Assembly (NCBI GenBank): GCA_963775625.1
Contig: CAVZJM010000016.1
Span: forward strand, 186,001-250,000
DNA: 64,000 bases
Direction of reading: 5' to 3'
Source of the DNA: JAIBJN01 sp963775625
Lineage (GTDB): Bacteria > Actinomycetota > Thermoleophilia > Gaiellales > Gaiellaceae
The translations under genes were made by a program, and so were the position numbers. The notes beneath the pieces were generated by a model. That model was not told the DNA's origin, did not search any database, and was given only the letters and a program-made list of their open reading frames with translations. This document shows positions 16,050-24,188 of this stretch, piece by piece (within the stretch, counting starts at the first letter, position 1; each line of letters starts with the position of its first letter).

Positions 16050-17554
16050 GTGAACGTCGAGGTCGGCGCCGCGCTCAACCTCGTCGGCGCGCTGCTGAAG
16101 TACCTCTCGCTCGCGTTTCTCTTTCCGATTCCGATTGCGATCGGCTACTCGGAGCCCTGGTGGCCGTACGCGGCCGCCGGCGCGCTGACCGCCCTCGGAG
16201 GCTGGTCGCTCGAGGCGGCGACACGGGGGAAGGAACGAGTGGGGATCCGCGAGGGCTTCCTCGTCGTCGCGCTCACCTGGCTGCTCGGCTCCGTCGTTCG
16301 ATCGCCGTCTCTTACGTCCTCTCCGGAGAAGACCAGCTCTCCCGCCCGATCGACGCGCTCTTCGAGGCCATGTCCGGGATGACGACTACGGGCTCGAGCG
16401 TCGTCGTGGACGTCTCGACCCTCGACAAGTCGCTCGTCCCTGTGGCGGCAGTTCACGCAGTGGTTCGGCGGCATGGGCATCATCGTGCTGGCGCTCGCCG
16501 TGCTGCCGCGGCTGCGGGTCGGCGGGCGCCAGCTCATGGAGTCCGAGGCGCCGGGGCCGGAGCTCGAGGCCCTGTCAGCCTCGATCCGCGACACGGCGCG
16601 GCGCCTCTGGCTGCTGTACGTGGCGCTGACCGCGCTCCTCGTCCTCATCCTCGCCTCCTTCGGCTGGACGGGGATCGACGAGCGCATGAGCCTCTTCAAC
16701 GCGGTCGCCTACGCCTTCTCCGCGATGCCGACCGGCGGCTTCGGCATCGACCCTCGCTCGCTGGAGCCCTATGCACCGGCGTCGCAGTGGGTGCTCGTCG
16801 CTCTTCATGGCGATCGCGGGTGCGAACTTCGCCCTCCTCTACCGCGCGTTCGTACGGCGGAAGCCGGTCTCCCTCGCCCGCGACGAGGAGTTCCGCCTCT
16901 ACGTCGGGCTGCTTGCTGCTCGCGTCCGCGGTCCTGGCCGCGATCCTCTGGGATGCCGGCATCAGCTCGGGAGAGGAGGCGATCCGGCAGGCGACCTTCC
17001 AGACCGTCTCGATCATGACGACGACGGGCTTCGCCAGCACCGACTTCGCCCCATGGGTCGTCGTGGCGCCGGCCGCCGCGATGCTGATCGTCGCGCTCAT
17101 GTTTCCCGGCGGCTCGGCGGGGTCGACGGCGGGGTCGATCAAGGTCATCCGCCATCTCGTCATCGGCCGGGTCCTCAGGCGCGAGCTCGACCAGGCCATG
17201 CATCCCGAGTACGTCGCACCCGTGCGCGTCAACCGGGTGGCGGTCGACGAGCGCACCGTTCGCGCGGTGATCACGTTCGTCCTTCTCTACGTCGGCATCT
17301 TCGTGGCCGGAGCAGTGCTGCTGCTCCTCGACGCGCACCGCGTCGACCTCGAGCTCTCGCCGTTCGATGCCCTGGCGGCCTCGGCGACGACGCTCGGAAA
17401 TGTGGGCCCCGCCTTCGGGTTCGCGGGGCCGATGGGATCGTTCGAGCCCTTCAGCGACCTCTCGATCGGCATCATGACCGGCCTGATGTGGATCGGCCGC
17501 CTCGAGATCGTGCCGGTGGTCGCGCTCCTGACGAGGGCGTATTGGCGAGCGTGA
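16050..17554 (+). CDS. trkH: TrkH/KtrB-family potassium transporter subunit (copy 1), several frame changes
   Basis: Pieces in all three forward frames join into one TrkH: GTG 16050 with MxNVEVGAALN-type start and early helices, then LSRPIDALFEAMSGMTTTGSS (P-loop/selectivity-filter TTGSS), WFGGMGIIVLALAVLPRL, a third filter MTTTGFASTDF and a last ATTLGNVGPAFG. Frame changes fall near 16300, 16437, 16800 and 16910. TrkH forms the membrane pore for K+ uptake and is controlled by TrkA, encoded just upstream. The end (TGA 17552-17554) overlaps the GTG start of the next gene. The dense, evenly conserved fragments suggest an intact gene with consensus errors and not long-term decay. Confidence 0.8.
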
Positions 17555-18898
17555 CTCGCTGGCTCGGGCGTCGGCATCCGACGCAGCTGATCGTCGCCGC
17601 CTTCGCGATCGGCATCTTCGTCGGCGCGGGGCTGCTCCTGATGCTGCCGTTCGCCACTGAGAGCGGCGAGAGCGCCTCGTTCCTCACGGCGATCTTCACG
17701 TCGACCTCGGCGATCTGCGTCACGGGGCTCGTCGTCGTGGACACTCCCACGTACTGGTCGACCTTCGGACAGGTCGTGGTCATGCGGCTTGTCCAGGTGG
17801 GCGGGCTCGGGATCATGACCCTGGCCTCGCTGCTCGTCTTCCTGCTGGCCGGGAAGCTCGGGCTGCGCGGCCGGCTGCTCGCGCAGGCGGAGGTGGCGGC
17901 GCCCGCTCCTCGCCGACGTGCGCCGCCTCGTCTTCGCCGTCGTCAAGCTCAGCCTCGTCTTCGAGGCTGATCGCGGCGCGACCATTCTGGCGCTGCGCTG
18001 GTGGACGGGCTACGACTACTCGCTCGGCCGCTCGATCTACCTCGGCATCTTCCACTCGATCACGGCGTTCAACAACGCGGGGTTCGCCCTCTGGACCGAC
18101 AACCTCGACGCAGTTCGCGACCGACGGCTGGATCTCGCGTCACCATCGCCCTCCTGATCATCGCCGGCGGTCTCGGCTTCCCTGTGTGGCTCGAGCTCTC
18201 GCGGTTCTGGCGGCGGCCCGCACAGCTGGAGCCTGCACACGAAGCTGACGGTGCTCCTCACCGTGGTGCTCGTGGTCGGGGGCACGGGGGCGGTGCTCGC
18301 CTTCGAGTGGGCGAACCCGGGGACGCTCGGCCCCTTCGGCCCGGGAGGCAAGCTCCTCGCCGGCTTCTTCCAGGGAGTGACGCCCCGCACGGCCGGCTTC
18401 AACACCGTCGACTACGGCGAGATGGAGCTCGAGACGCTCTTCGTCAGCGACTTCCTCATGTTCGTGGGCGCGGGCAGCGCCTCGACGGGCGGGGGCATCA
18501 AGGTGACGACACTCGCATTGCTCGCCCTCATGGTGTGGGCCGAGGTGCGCGGCGATCCCCACGTGACGGCCTTCTCGCGCAGGCTGCCTGTCCACGCTCA
18601 GCGGCAGGCGTTCGCCATCGCCACGATCGCGCTCAGCGCCGTCGTCATCAGCACGCTGGCGCTCATGGCCAACAGCGAGTTCACGCTCTCCCAGTCGCTC
18701 TTCGAGGCTTTCTCCGCCTTCGGCACGGTGGGCCTCTCGACGGGGATCACGGCCGACGTCGCCGCCGCCGGCCAGTGGATCCTGATCGCGCTCATGTACC
18801 TCGGGCGCGTCGGGCCGCATACACTCGGCGTCGCGCTCGTCCTGCGGGAGCGGCAGAGGCTCTACCGTTTCCCGGAGGAACGACCGATCATCGGCTAA
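17551..18898 (+). CDS. ktrB: TrkH/KtrB-family potassium transporter subunit (copy 2), several frame changes
   Basis: GTG 17551 overlaps the previous stop (GTGA). The parts read VTRWLGRRHPTQLIVAAFAI, then FTSTSAICVTGLVVVDT (first filter loop), VGGLGIMTLASLL, GIFHSITAFNNAGFALW (second filter), FFQGVTPRTAGFNTVD (third) and FSAFGTVGLSTGIT (fourth), ending VLRERQRLYRFPEERPIIG. Four filter loops in order are diagnostic of a KtrB/TrkH pore. Frame changes lie near 17900, 18115 and 18235. The shorter N-terminus and the adjacent single-RCK gene make a KtrAB pair likely, alongside the TrkAH pair upstream. I regard it as one gene with consensus errors. Confidence 0.8.
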
Positions 18899-18933
18899 GT
18901 GCCTGAGCAGCATCACCTGAAGGGGCATTAACA

Positions 18934-19587
18934 ATGGCTGCCAAGGAGTTCATCGTCATCGGGCTGGGCCGTTTCGGCGGCGGTCTCGCGGAGACCCTCG
19001 TCGGCATGGGCCACGAGGTGCTGGGCGTCGACTCCGACCCGAAGGCCGTGCAGGACTTCGCAGGCGTCCTCACGCACGTCGTCGAGGCCGACTCCACCAA
19101 CGAGCAGGCCATGCGCCAGCTCGGCGCGGGCGAGTTCGCCACGGCGGTCGTCGCCATCGGCACGTACATCGAGGCCAGCGTCCTCACGACCTCCGTGCTC
19201 GCCGATCTTGGTGTGCCCCGCATCGTGGCGAAGGCCGTCACCCAGCCTCACGGGCGCATCCTCGAGCGGGTCGGCGCCCACCGCGTCGTCTATCCGGAGC
19301 GGGACATGGGCGTGCGCGTCGGCCACAGCCTCGCGGGCTCCATTCTCGACTACTTCGAGCTCGACCCCGGCTTCGCCATCGTCGAGACGAGCGCGCCGCG
19401 GGATCTCGTAGGCAAGTCGCTCGCAGCCGCGGAGGTGCGCAGACGCTACGGCATCACCGTCGTCTGCATCAAGCCCGGCGGCGGTTCGTTCACGTACGCG
19501 ACGCCCGACACGGTCGTGAGCGAGGGCGACATCCTGGTCGTCGCCGGCGAGAAGCGCCGCGCCGAGGCCTTCGGCGAGCTCTCCTAG
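18934..19587 (+). CDS. ktrA: KtrA-type RCK potassium channel/transporter regulator, 217 aa
   Basis: An N-terminal Rossmann RCK_N domain (FIVIGLGRFGGGLAETLVGM, GVDSDPKAVQ, then VEADSTNEQAM) is followed by an RCK_C domain ending GDILVVAGEKRRAEAFGELS. Single N-C architecture of about 217 residues matches KtrA and not the double-length TrkA. KtrA rings bind nucleotides and gate KtrB. It lies 35 bases downstream of copy 2 of the transporter, with GAAGGGG upstream of ATG 18934, and is intact. Its stop TAG shares the palindrome CTAG with the stop of the convergent esterase gene. Confidence 0.92.
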   Translation: MAAKEFIVIGLGRFGGGLAETLVGMGHEVLGVDSDPKAVQDFAGVLTHVVEADSTNEQAMRQLGAGEFATAVVAIGTYIEASVLTTSVLADLGVPRIVAKAVTQPHGRILERVGAHRVVYPERDMGVRVGHSLAGSILDYFELDPGFAIVETSAPRDLVGKSLAAAEVRRRYGITVVCIKPGGGSFTYATPDTVVSEGDILVVAGEKRRAEAFGELS

Positions 19588-20237
19588 GGTAAGGCTCGCT
19601 CGAGCACGGCGCGCGCCTGGGCGACGGCGGCCGGAGCGATCTGGTGCGCGACCGGATCCTCGCGGTAGGCGACGTCCAGCCCGGCCGCGTCGAGCCGGTC
19701 GCGCGCCTCCCGGCCGAAGTCGACGCCGATCACCGCGTCGTAGGTCCCGTGGGAGATCGAGACCGGCAGCCCCGCGCGGCTCTCTAGCCCGAGCTCGAAC
19801 CCCTCCACCGTCGGGATGAAGCCGCTCATCGCCAGGATGCCGGCGGGGCGCGGACGCGACGCGGCCAGACCGAGCGCGTACGACATCACGGCTCCCTGCG
19901 AAAAGCCGCCGAACACGACCCGCTCCGGCAGCAATGCCCGACTTCTCCCAGCGCCTCGTCGAGCCAGACGGAGGCCTTCGCGAAGGTGGCGATGAACGTC
20001 GGAGGGATCGGGGAAGCCGACTTCGCGCACGGCGTACCAGTGGGCGCCTCCGGGAGGGAGGGCGAGCGGGCCGCGGGGCACGAGGCCCACGAGTCGCTGC
20101 TCCGGGTCGAGCAGGTCGAGGAGCGGCAGGAGGTCGAGCTCGTCGGCTCCGCGGCCGTGGAGGAGCACGAGCGCGCCGGCAGGCTCGCCGGCCGCAGGAC
20201 GTGTGCGATGGACGATCCCCCCTTGCTCGGAGCTCAC
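19584..20237 (-). CDS. Phospholipase/carboxylesterase-family alpha/beta hydrolase, with a compensating pair of frame changes
   Basis: The protein has the oxyanion region LVLLHGRGADELDLLPL, the nucleophile elbow GGFSQGAVMSYAL, and the late Asp/His region YDAVIGVDFG and DPVAHQIAP. This family hydrolyses short-chain esters, thioesters or lysophospholipids. The frame is formally open (217 aa), but between about 20004 and 19935 the expected family sequence (TFIATFAKASVWLDEALGEV) is found in another frame, so two one-base changes cancel each other. That segment should be read in the alternative frame. It is tail-to-tail with ktrA. Start and stop look genuine. Confidence 0.8.
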   Translation of the reverse strand: MSSEQGGIVHRTRPAAGEPAGALVLLHGRGADELDLLPLLDLLDPEQRLVGLVPRGPLALPPGGAHWYAVREVGFPDPSDVHRHLREGLRLARRGAGRSRALLPERVVFGGFSQGAVMSYALGLAASRPRPAGILAMSGFIPTVEGFELGLESRAGLPVSISHGTYDAVIGVDFGREARDRLDAAGLDVAYREDPVAHQIAPAAVAQARAVLERALP

Positions 20238-20247
20238 GCTCTCGAGC

Positions 20248-20988
20248 TTAGTCTCGATCCTCGCAGTCTTCCCGCTCTTCGCGCTTCTCGTCCCGGCGCT
20301 CGTCGCGCTCTTCTGCCTTCTCCTCGCGCCGCTCTTCGCGCTCCTCTGCCTTCTCGTCGCGGCGCTCCTCGCGCTCTTCCGCCTTCTCGTCGCGCCGCTC
20401 GTCGCTTCTCGGCCTTGCGCTCTTCCCGCTGCTCAGCCTTCTCCTGACGGCGCTCGTCCCTCACCGCGCGGCGACGCTCGCGCTCTTCTGCCTTCTGCGC
20501 GCGCCGCTCCTCCCTTCCGGCACGCGGTCGGGCTTCTCGCCCCACGGGGGCTTGTTGGGCGTCGGCGGCTCATGAGGCGGCTTGGGCGGCTCGGGCGGCT
20601 CGGGGGGTGGCGGCGGGGGCGGTGGAGGCGCTGGATCCGGGCCGCCTCCGGGGCGGCCGTTCGGCCCGCCGCCGGGACGACCAGAGCCGTTGCCGGAGGA
20701 GCCGTCGCCCGAGCCCGACGCGGTGTCTCCAAGGACGCCGCCGGGGGTGGACGCGGGCGTTGCCGGTGGAGCCTGTGGGGTATCCGGCGCGGCCTCGGTC
20801 GCGTTCTCGGGCGGGGGAGCCAGGCCCTCGGCGACGACCTCGCCTGCCTGCGCGGTGCCGCGGAGCGGCGCCGGAAGGCTGTCGAGCGGACGGTCTCCGG
20901 GCAGCACCATAGGCGCCAGCGCAAGCAGCGTGATGACCACACTGAGCGCGACGGTCCAAAGCGCGTGTGTGCCTAGACGGCTCCCCAC
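20248..20988 (-). CDS. Membrane-anchored Pro/Gly-rich protein with a charged Glu-Arg-Lys repeat tail
   Basis: GTG 20988 with GGGACGAGG upstream opens a basic N-terminus and one hydrophobic segment (TVALSVVITLLALAPMVL), followed by about 100 residues rich in Pro, Gly and Ser including a run of ten prolines, and then a tail made of an 11-residue repeat (ERRDEKAEERE) ending at TAA 20248. The continuous frame stops early at 20461; the tail becomes readable only if a one-base change is allowed near 20515 and another near 20408, which cancel out. The repeat tail probably forms a long charged helix. No family is recognised; a wall-spanning or scaffold role is possible. Its start overlaps the end of the DUF72 gene by 16 bases. 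Confidence 0.55.
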
Positions 20989-21968
20989 CCTCGTCCCATC
21001 GACCGATCTTCCCTCTGACTTGAACGGTAGCCCACTATTGAGTGAGTTGGAACCCCGGAAACGTCCAGGATTCGTTGCAAACCTGCTGCATTCTGCGGCG
21101 CCTGGGCCACGAGCTCACCCTGCGGCGTGCGGCTCCAGCGGTTGTTGTTGAAGAGGACGTAGACCTCGTCGGCGTTCTTCCCGAGCTCCCTGAGCGGCTC
21201 GACCCACTCCTCGAGCTCCTCGTCGGAGTAGAGGTAGTCGAAGCGGTCGCTGGCGCTCCCCCCGCGGGCGTTCCAGGTCCCGGCGTTGCGGCCGTGGAAG
21301 CGAACATAGGCCAGCGGGCTCGTCGCCGCGACCACGGTGGGGACGAGGTTCTTGGCCTCCGTCTTCGGCGCGTCCACGACCACGTTGGAGGCGCCGAGCT
21401 CCTCCAGGAGCGCCAGCGTGGCGCCGCGGTGCTCTTCGTCGAGCCAGCTTCGGTGGCGGAACTCGACGAGGGCGCGATCGCCTTCGAGCTGCTCGACTGC
21501 CCAGCGGAGATAGTCGACGGACACGTCTTTTGAGACGACGTACGACGGAAATTGGAGGAGCACGCCGCCGAGCTTCCCGGCCTCGCGCAGCGGCTCGAGG
21601 GCCCGATGGAAACGCCGGAAGACCTCCGCGCGAAACTCGCGGGGCGGCCGGTCCACGCGGCCCCGGTCGTCGACGGGAGCAGCGTCGCGCAGGTCGGGCG
21701 GGAGCTGCTCGACCTTGACCGGGTGGCGCGTCATCACCCCGAACGCCTTCACGTGCATGACGAAGCCCTCCGGCGTGCGCTCGGCCCAGCGCGAGACCAT
21801 CGTCTCGTCCGGCAGGCGGTAGTACGTCGAATCCACCTCGACGGTCGAGAAGCGCTCGGCGTAGTAGCGCAGCCGCCCCTCCGCCGATTTGGCCTCCTTC
21901 GGGTACCAGTGCTTCGTGAGCGCCTCGTCGGCCCACGAGCACGTGCCGATGCGGATCGAGGCGCTCAG
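20973..21968 (-). CDS. DUF72-family protein
   Basis: DUF72 hallmarks are present: IRIGTCSWADEALTKHWYP at the N-terminus, VEVDSTYYRLP, the FVMHVKAFGVMTRH barrel strand, VSVDYLRWAVEQLEGDRALV, EFRHRSW and YVRFHGRN with the C-terminal VYVLFNNNRWSRTPQ. The family is a TIM-barrel of unknown function, linked by some to nucleic-acid metabolism. The start is unclear: the conserved N-terminus begins at about 21956, and the only codon resembling a start upstream in frame is CTG 21968; the first ATG (21836) would cut off the conserved part. A one-base error at the start is likely given the neighbours. It is followed by the Pro-rich protein gene. Confidence 0.8.
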   Translation of the reverse strand: MSASIRIGTCSWADEALTKHWYPKEAKSAEGRLRYYAERFSTVEVDSTYYRLPDETMVSRWAERTPEGFVMHVKAFGVMTRHPVKVEQLPPDLRDAAPVDDRGRVDRPPREFRAEVFRRFHRALEPLREAGKLGGVLLQFPSYVVSKDVSVDYLRWAVEQLEGDRALVEFRHRSWLDEEHRGATLALLEELGASNVVVDAPKTEAKNLVPTVVAATSPLAYVRFHGRNAGTWNARGGSASDRFDYLYSDEELEEWVEPLRELGKNADEVYVLFNNNRWSRTPQGELVAQAPQNAAGLQRILDVSGVPTHSIVGYRSSQREDRSMGRGWGAV

Positions 21969-21987
21969 AGCGTGTGGAAGAGTTTGC

Positions 21988-22495
21988 TCACCGGGTGAGC
22001 AAGTAGAGCACGATCAACAGGATCGGCGCGCCGATGTCGTACCAGAAGATGTAGCCGGCGTTGCCCGGCGCGAAGTTGTGCTCCGCCACCATCGACCGAA
22101 CGTGGCCCACGGCGGCGCCCAGCATGAAGATCGAGAACGCGATGATCGTCGCGAGCCAGAATCCCCGGTCGAAGCTGGGGGCCATGATCCCGACCACACC
22201 GATACGAGACGCCGGCCAAGCCGACCTCCCACTGAAAGCGACTGGTGGGCCAACCGATGCTCGCGGCGGTCGGAGCAGGCATGAACAGGTGTCCACTCCC
22301 CAGGATGATGCCGTTCACGCCGACCAGCCAGACGAGCCCCACCTTCAGGGTTGTGACCTTCCAGTCGTCGAGATCTCCGGCCAAGGCGATCGCGAGGTTG
22401 ACGAGGAAACCCGCCAAGGGCAGGTAGATGATGTAGCGGCCGATCAGGGCGCCGACGTCCTTCCGTCCCGCATCCTTCGACGCTTGGGTGGCCAT
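21988..22495 (-). CDS. DUF6790-like integral membrane protein, one frame change
   Basis: ATG 22495 opens a 4-helix membrane protein: RYIIYLPLAGFLVNLAIALA, then a helix containing GIILGSGHLFMPAPTAASIG, the family-like IGWPTSRFQWEVGLAGVS, and after a one-base change near 22200 RIGVVGIMAP, WLATIIAFSIFMLGAAVGHV and a last helix ending YLLTR. The wording GHLFMP, IGW and FQWEVG is what I remember for DUF6790; its function is unknown. Corrected length is about 169 residues. The DUF72 gene follows on the same strand. Confidence 0.65.
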
Positions 22496-22576
22496 CCCGC
22501 CGGGACAATAACCGCGGTGTTCCCGCGCGGCAACGCCGCGGATGCCGTCCGGGATCTCCCCCTGTAGCCTTGCGCG

Positions 22577-23242
22577 GTGCCGCAGGAGAGAGGCGCCCCC
22601 GGCATCCGGCGCGGCAGCGCCGAGTTCGGTCGCGTGGTCGGCTTCAGCGACGCGATCTTCGCCATCGCAATGACCCTGCTCGTCCTCCAGATCGACGTGT
22701 CGGGGCTGCCGCTGACCAGCGGCGGAAGCGCCGGCGACATGCTCGAGGCCCTGGGCGATGCGCTTCCCGAGATCGCCAGCTTCGCGGTCTCCTTCTACGT
22801 CATCGGCCGCTACTGGCTAGCGCACCACTGGTTCTACTCGCGGCTCGAACGTCTCGACCGCCGACTGCTCTCGCAGAACCTCGCCTATCTCGGGTTCATC
22901 GCCTTCCTGCCGTTCCCGACCGCCCTCATAGGCAACTACGAGCAGAACGCGATCGCATTTGTCGTCTTCGCGCTCTCGATGGCGGCGGTCAGCGGAATGG
23001 AGCTCGTGAGCTACCACCACGCGTACCGCGCGAACCTGCTCAGACCCGGCGCGCCTCCGGACATGTGGAAATGGGCGCGCATCGGCTCGCTTTTCCCGGT
23101 GTCGGTGTTCGTCCTCTCCATCCCGATCGCATTCGTCAACCCGACCGTGGCGCTCCTTTCCTGGCTCGTTCTAGCGCCCGTTGGCCACCTGATCAACAAG
23201 CGGATGCCGCCCGAGGTCCTGGCCTACTTCAGCCGCTACTAG
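22577..23242 (+). CDS. TMEM175/DUF1211-family potassium channel-like protein, 221 aa
   Basis: The sequence contains the family signature FSDAIFAIAMTLLVLQID at residues 22-40, preceded by Arg (GRVVGFSD), and six hydrophobic segments in total. Bacterial TMEM175 homologues form tetrameric K+-permeable channels in which the first-helix Ile/Leu residues form the gate. GTG 22577 gives the normal length and the frame is intact. Its location 3.7 kb from the Trk/Ktr genes adds a K+ efflux or leak path to that region. The stop shares CTAG with the convergent radical SAM gene. Confidence 0.85.
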   Translation: MPQERGAPGIRRGSAEFGRVVGFSDAIFAIAMTLLVLQIDVSGLPLTSGGSAGDMLEALGDALPEIASFAVSFYVIGRYWLAHHWFYSRLERLDRRLLSQNLAYLGFIAFLPFPTALIGNYEQNAIAFVVFALSMAAVSGMELVSYHHAYRANLLRPGAPPDMWKWARIGSLFPVSVFVLSIPIAFVNPTVALLSWLVLAPVGHLINKRMPPEVLAYFSRY

Positions 23243-24149
23243 ACCGCGAGCGCCAGCTGCTCCTGGCCGCGGGCCGGGACCGGGCGGCCGCCGCCGGCTG
23301 CGGCGAGCCCGTGGCGCAGGCGCAGGCGTGCGAAGCGTTCGCCCACCAGCTCCTGGTAGGCCTTCGGGGCGTAGGCCCGGTTCCGGTAGAGCTCCACGTA
23401 GCGCGGGTAGAGCCACGGGTAGGCCTGCTTCAGCCAGGGCATGAAGTGCTCCCGGATCCCGGGGCGGACGTGGAGCACGATCGCGGATGCCCAGGAGACC
23501 CCGGCCTCCGGCGCAGGCGGCGAGCACCTCGTCCAGGTGCTCCTCGCCGTCGGTGAGGCCGGGAAGGACGGGCGCGACCAGGACGCCCGTGCGGATGCCG
23601 GCGTCCGCGAAGCGGCCAAGGATCTCGAGCCGCTTTGCCGCCCGGCGGCGTGCCGGGCTCGACGACGCGCCGGACGTCCTCGTCCAGCGTGCCTACGCTC
23701 ATCGAGACCGTCAGAGGCGCGACCTCGTCGAGCCGCGAGAACGCGTCGAGGTCGCGCACGATCAGGGTCGACTTCGTCAGGATCGACAGTGGGTTCGCGA
23801 AGTCGGCGAGCGCCTCGACCACGCCGCGGGTCAGCCGGTAGCGCCCCTCGCAGTGCTGGTAGGGGTCGGTGGCCGTGCCCATGGCGATCGTGTCCCCGTC
23901 CCAGCGGGGCGACGCGAGCTCGCGACGCAGCACCTCGACGACGTTCGTCTTGACGACGATCTTCGAGGAGAAGTCGTCGCCGATCCCCAGGTCCAGGTAG
24001 CTGTGGAACGCGCGGGCGAAGCAGTAGTGGCAGCTATGCGTGCACCCGCGGTACGGGTTCACCGTCCAGCGGAAGGGGATCCGGCTCAGCTCCGGCACAC
24101 GGTTCAGAGCCGACTTGCAGGTGTCCTCGAGGTACTGCGCGCGAGCCAC
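23239..24149 (-). CDS. Radical SAM protein (spore photoproduct lyase-like/Rv2578c-like), two frame changes
   Basis: The cluster motif is Cys36-x3-Cys40-x2-Cys43 in YRGCTHSCHYC, preceded by the family-typical VPELSRIPFRWTVNPY. Further family parts are ATDPYQHCEGRYRLTRGVVE, LSILTKSTLIVRDLD and TVSMSVGTLDEDV. From about 23640 the frame changes (AKRLEILGRFADAGIRTGVL) and again near 23515 (EAGVSWASAIVLHVRPGIRE), ending AYPWLYPRYVELY...RLRLRHGL. These enzymes bind a 4Fe-4S cluster and cleave S-adenosylmethionine to a radical; substrates of this subgroup are not established. GTG 24149 is the likely start. I read it as one gene of about 300 residues with consensus errors. Confidence 0.78.
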
Positions 24150-24188
24150 GTCTCACGTGAGTATAGAACATATGTTCGATCCAGCCAG

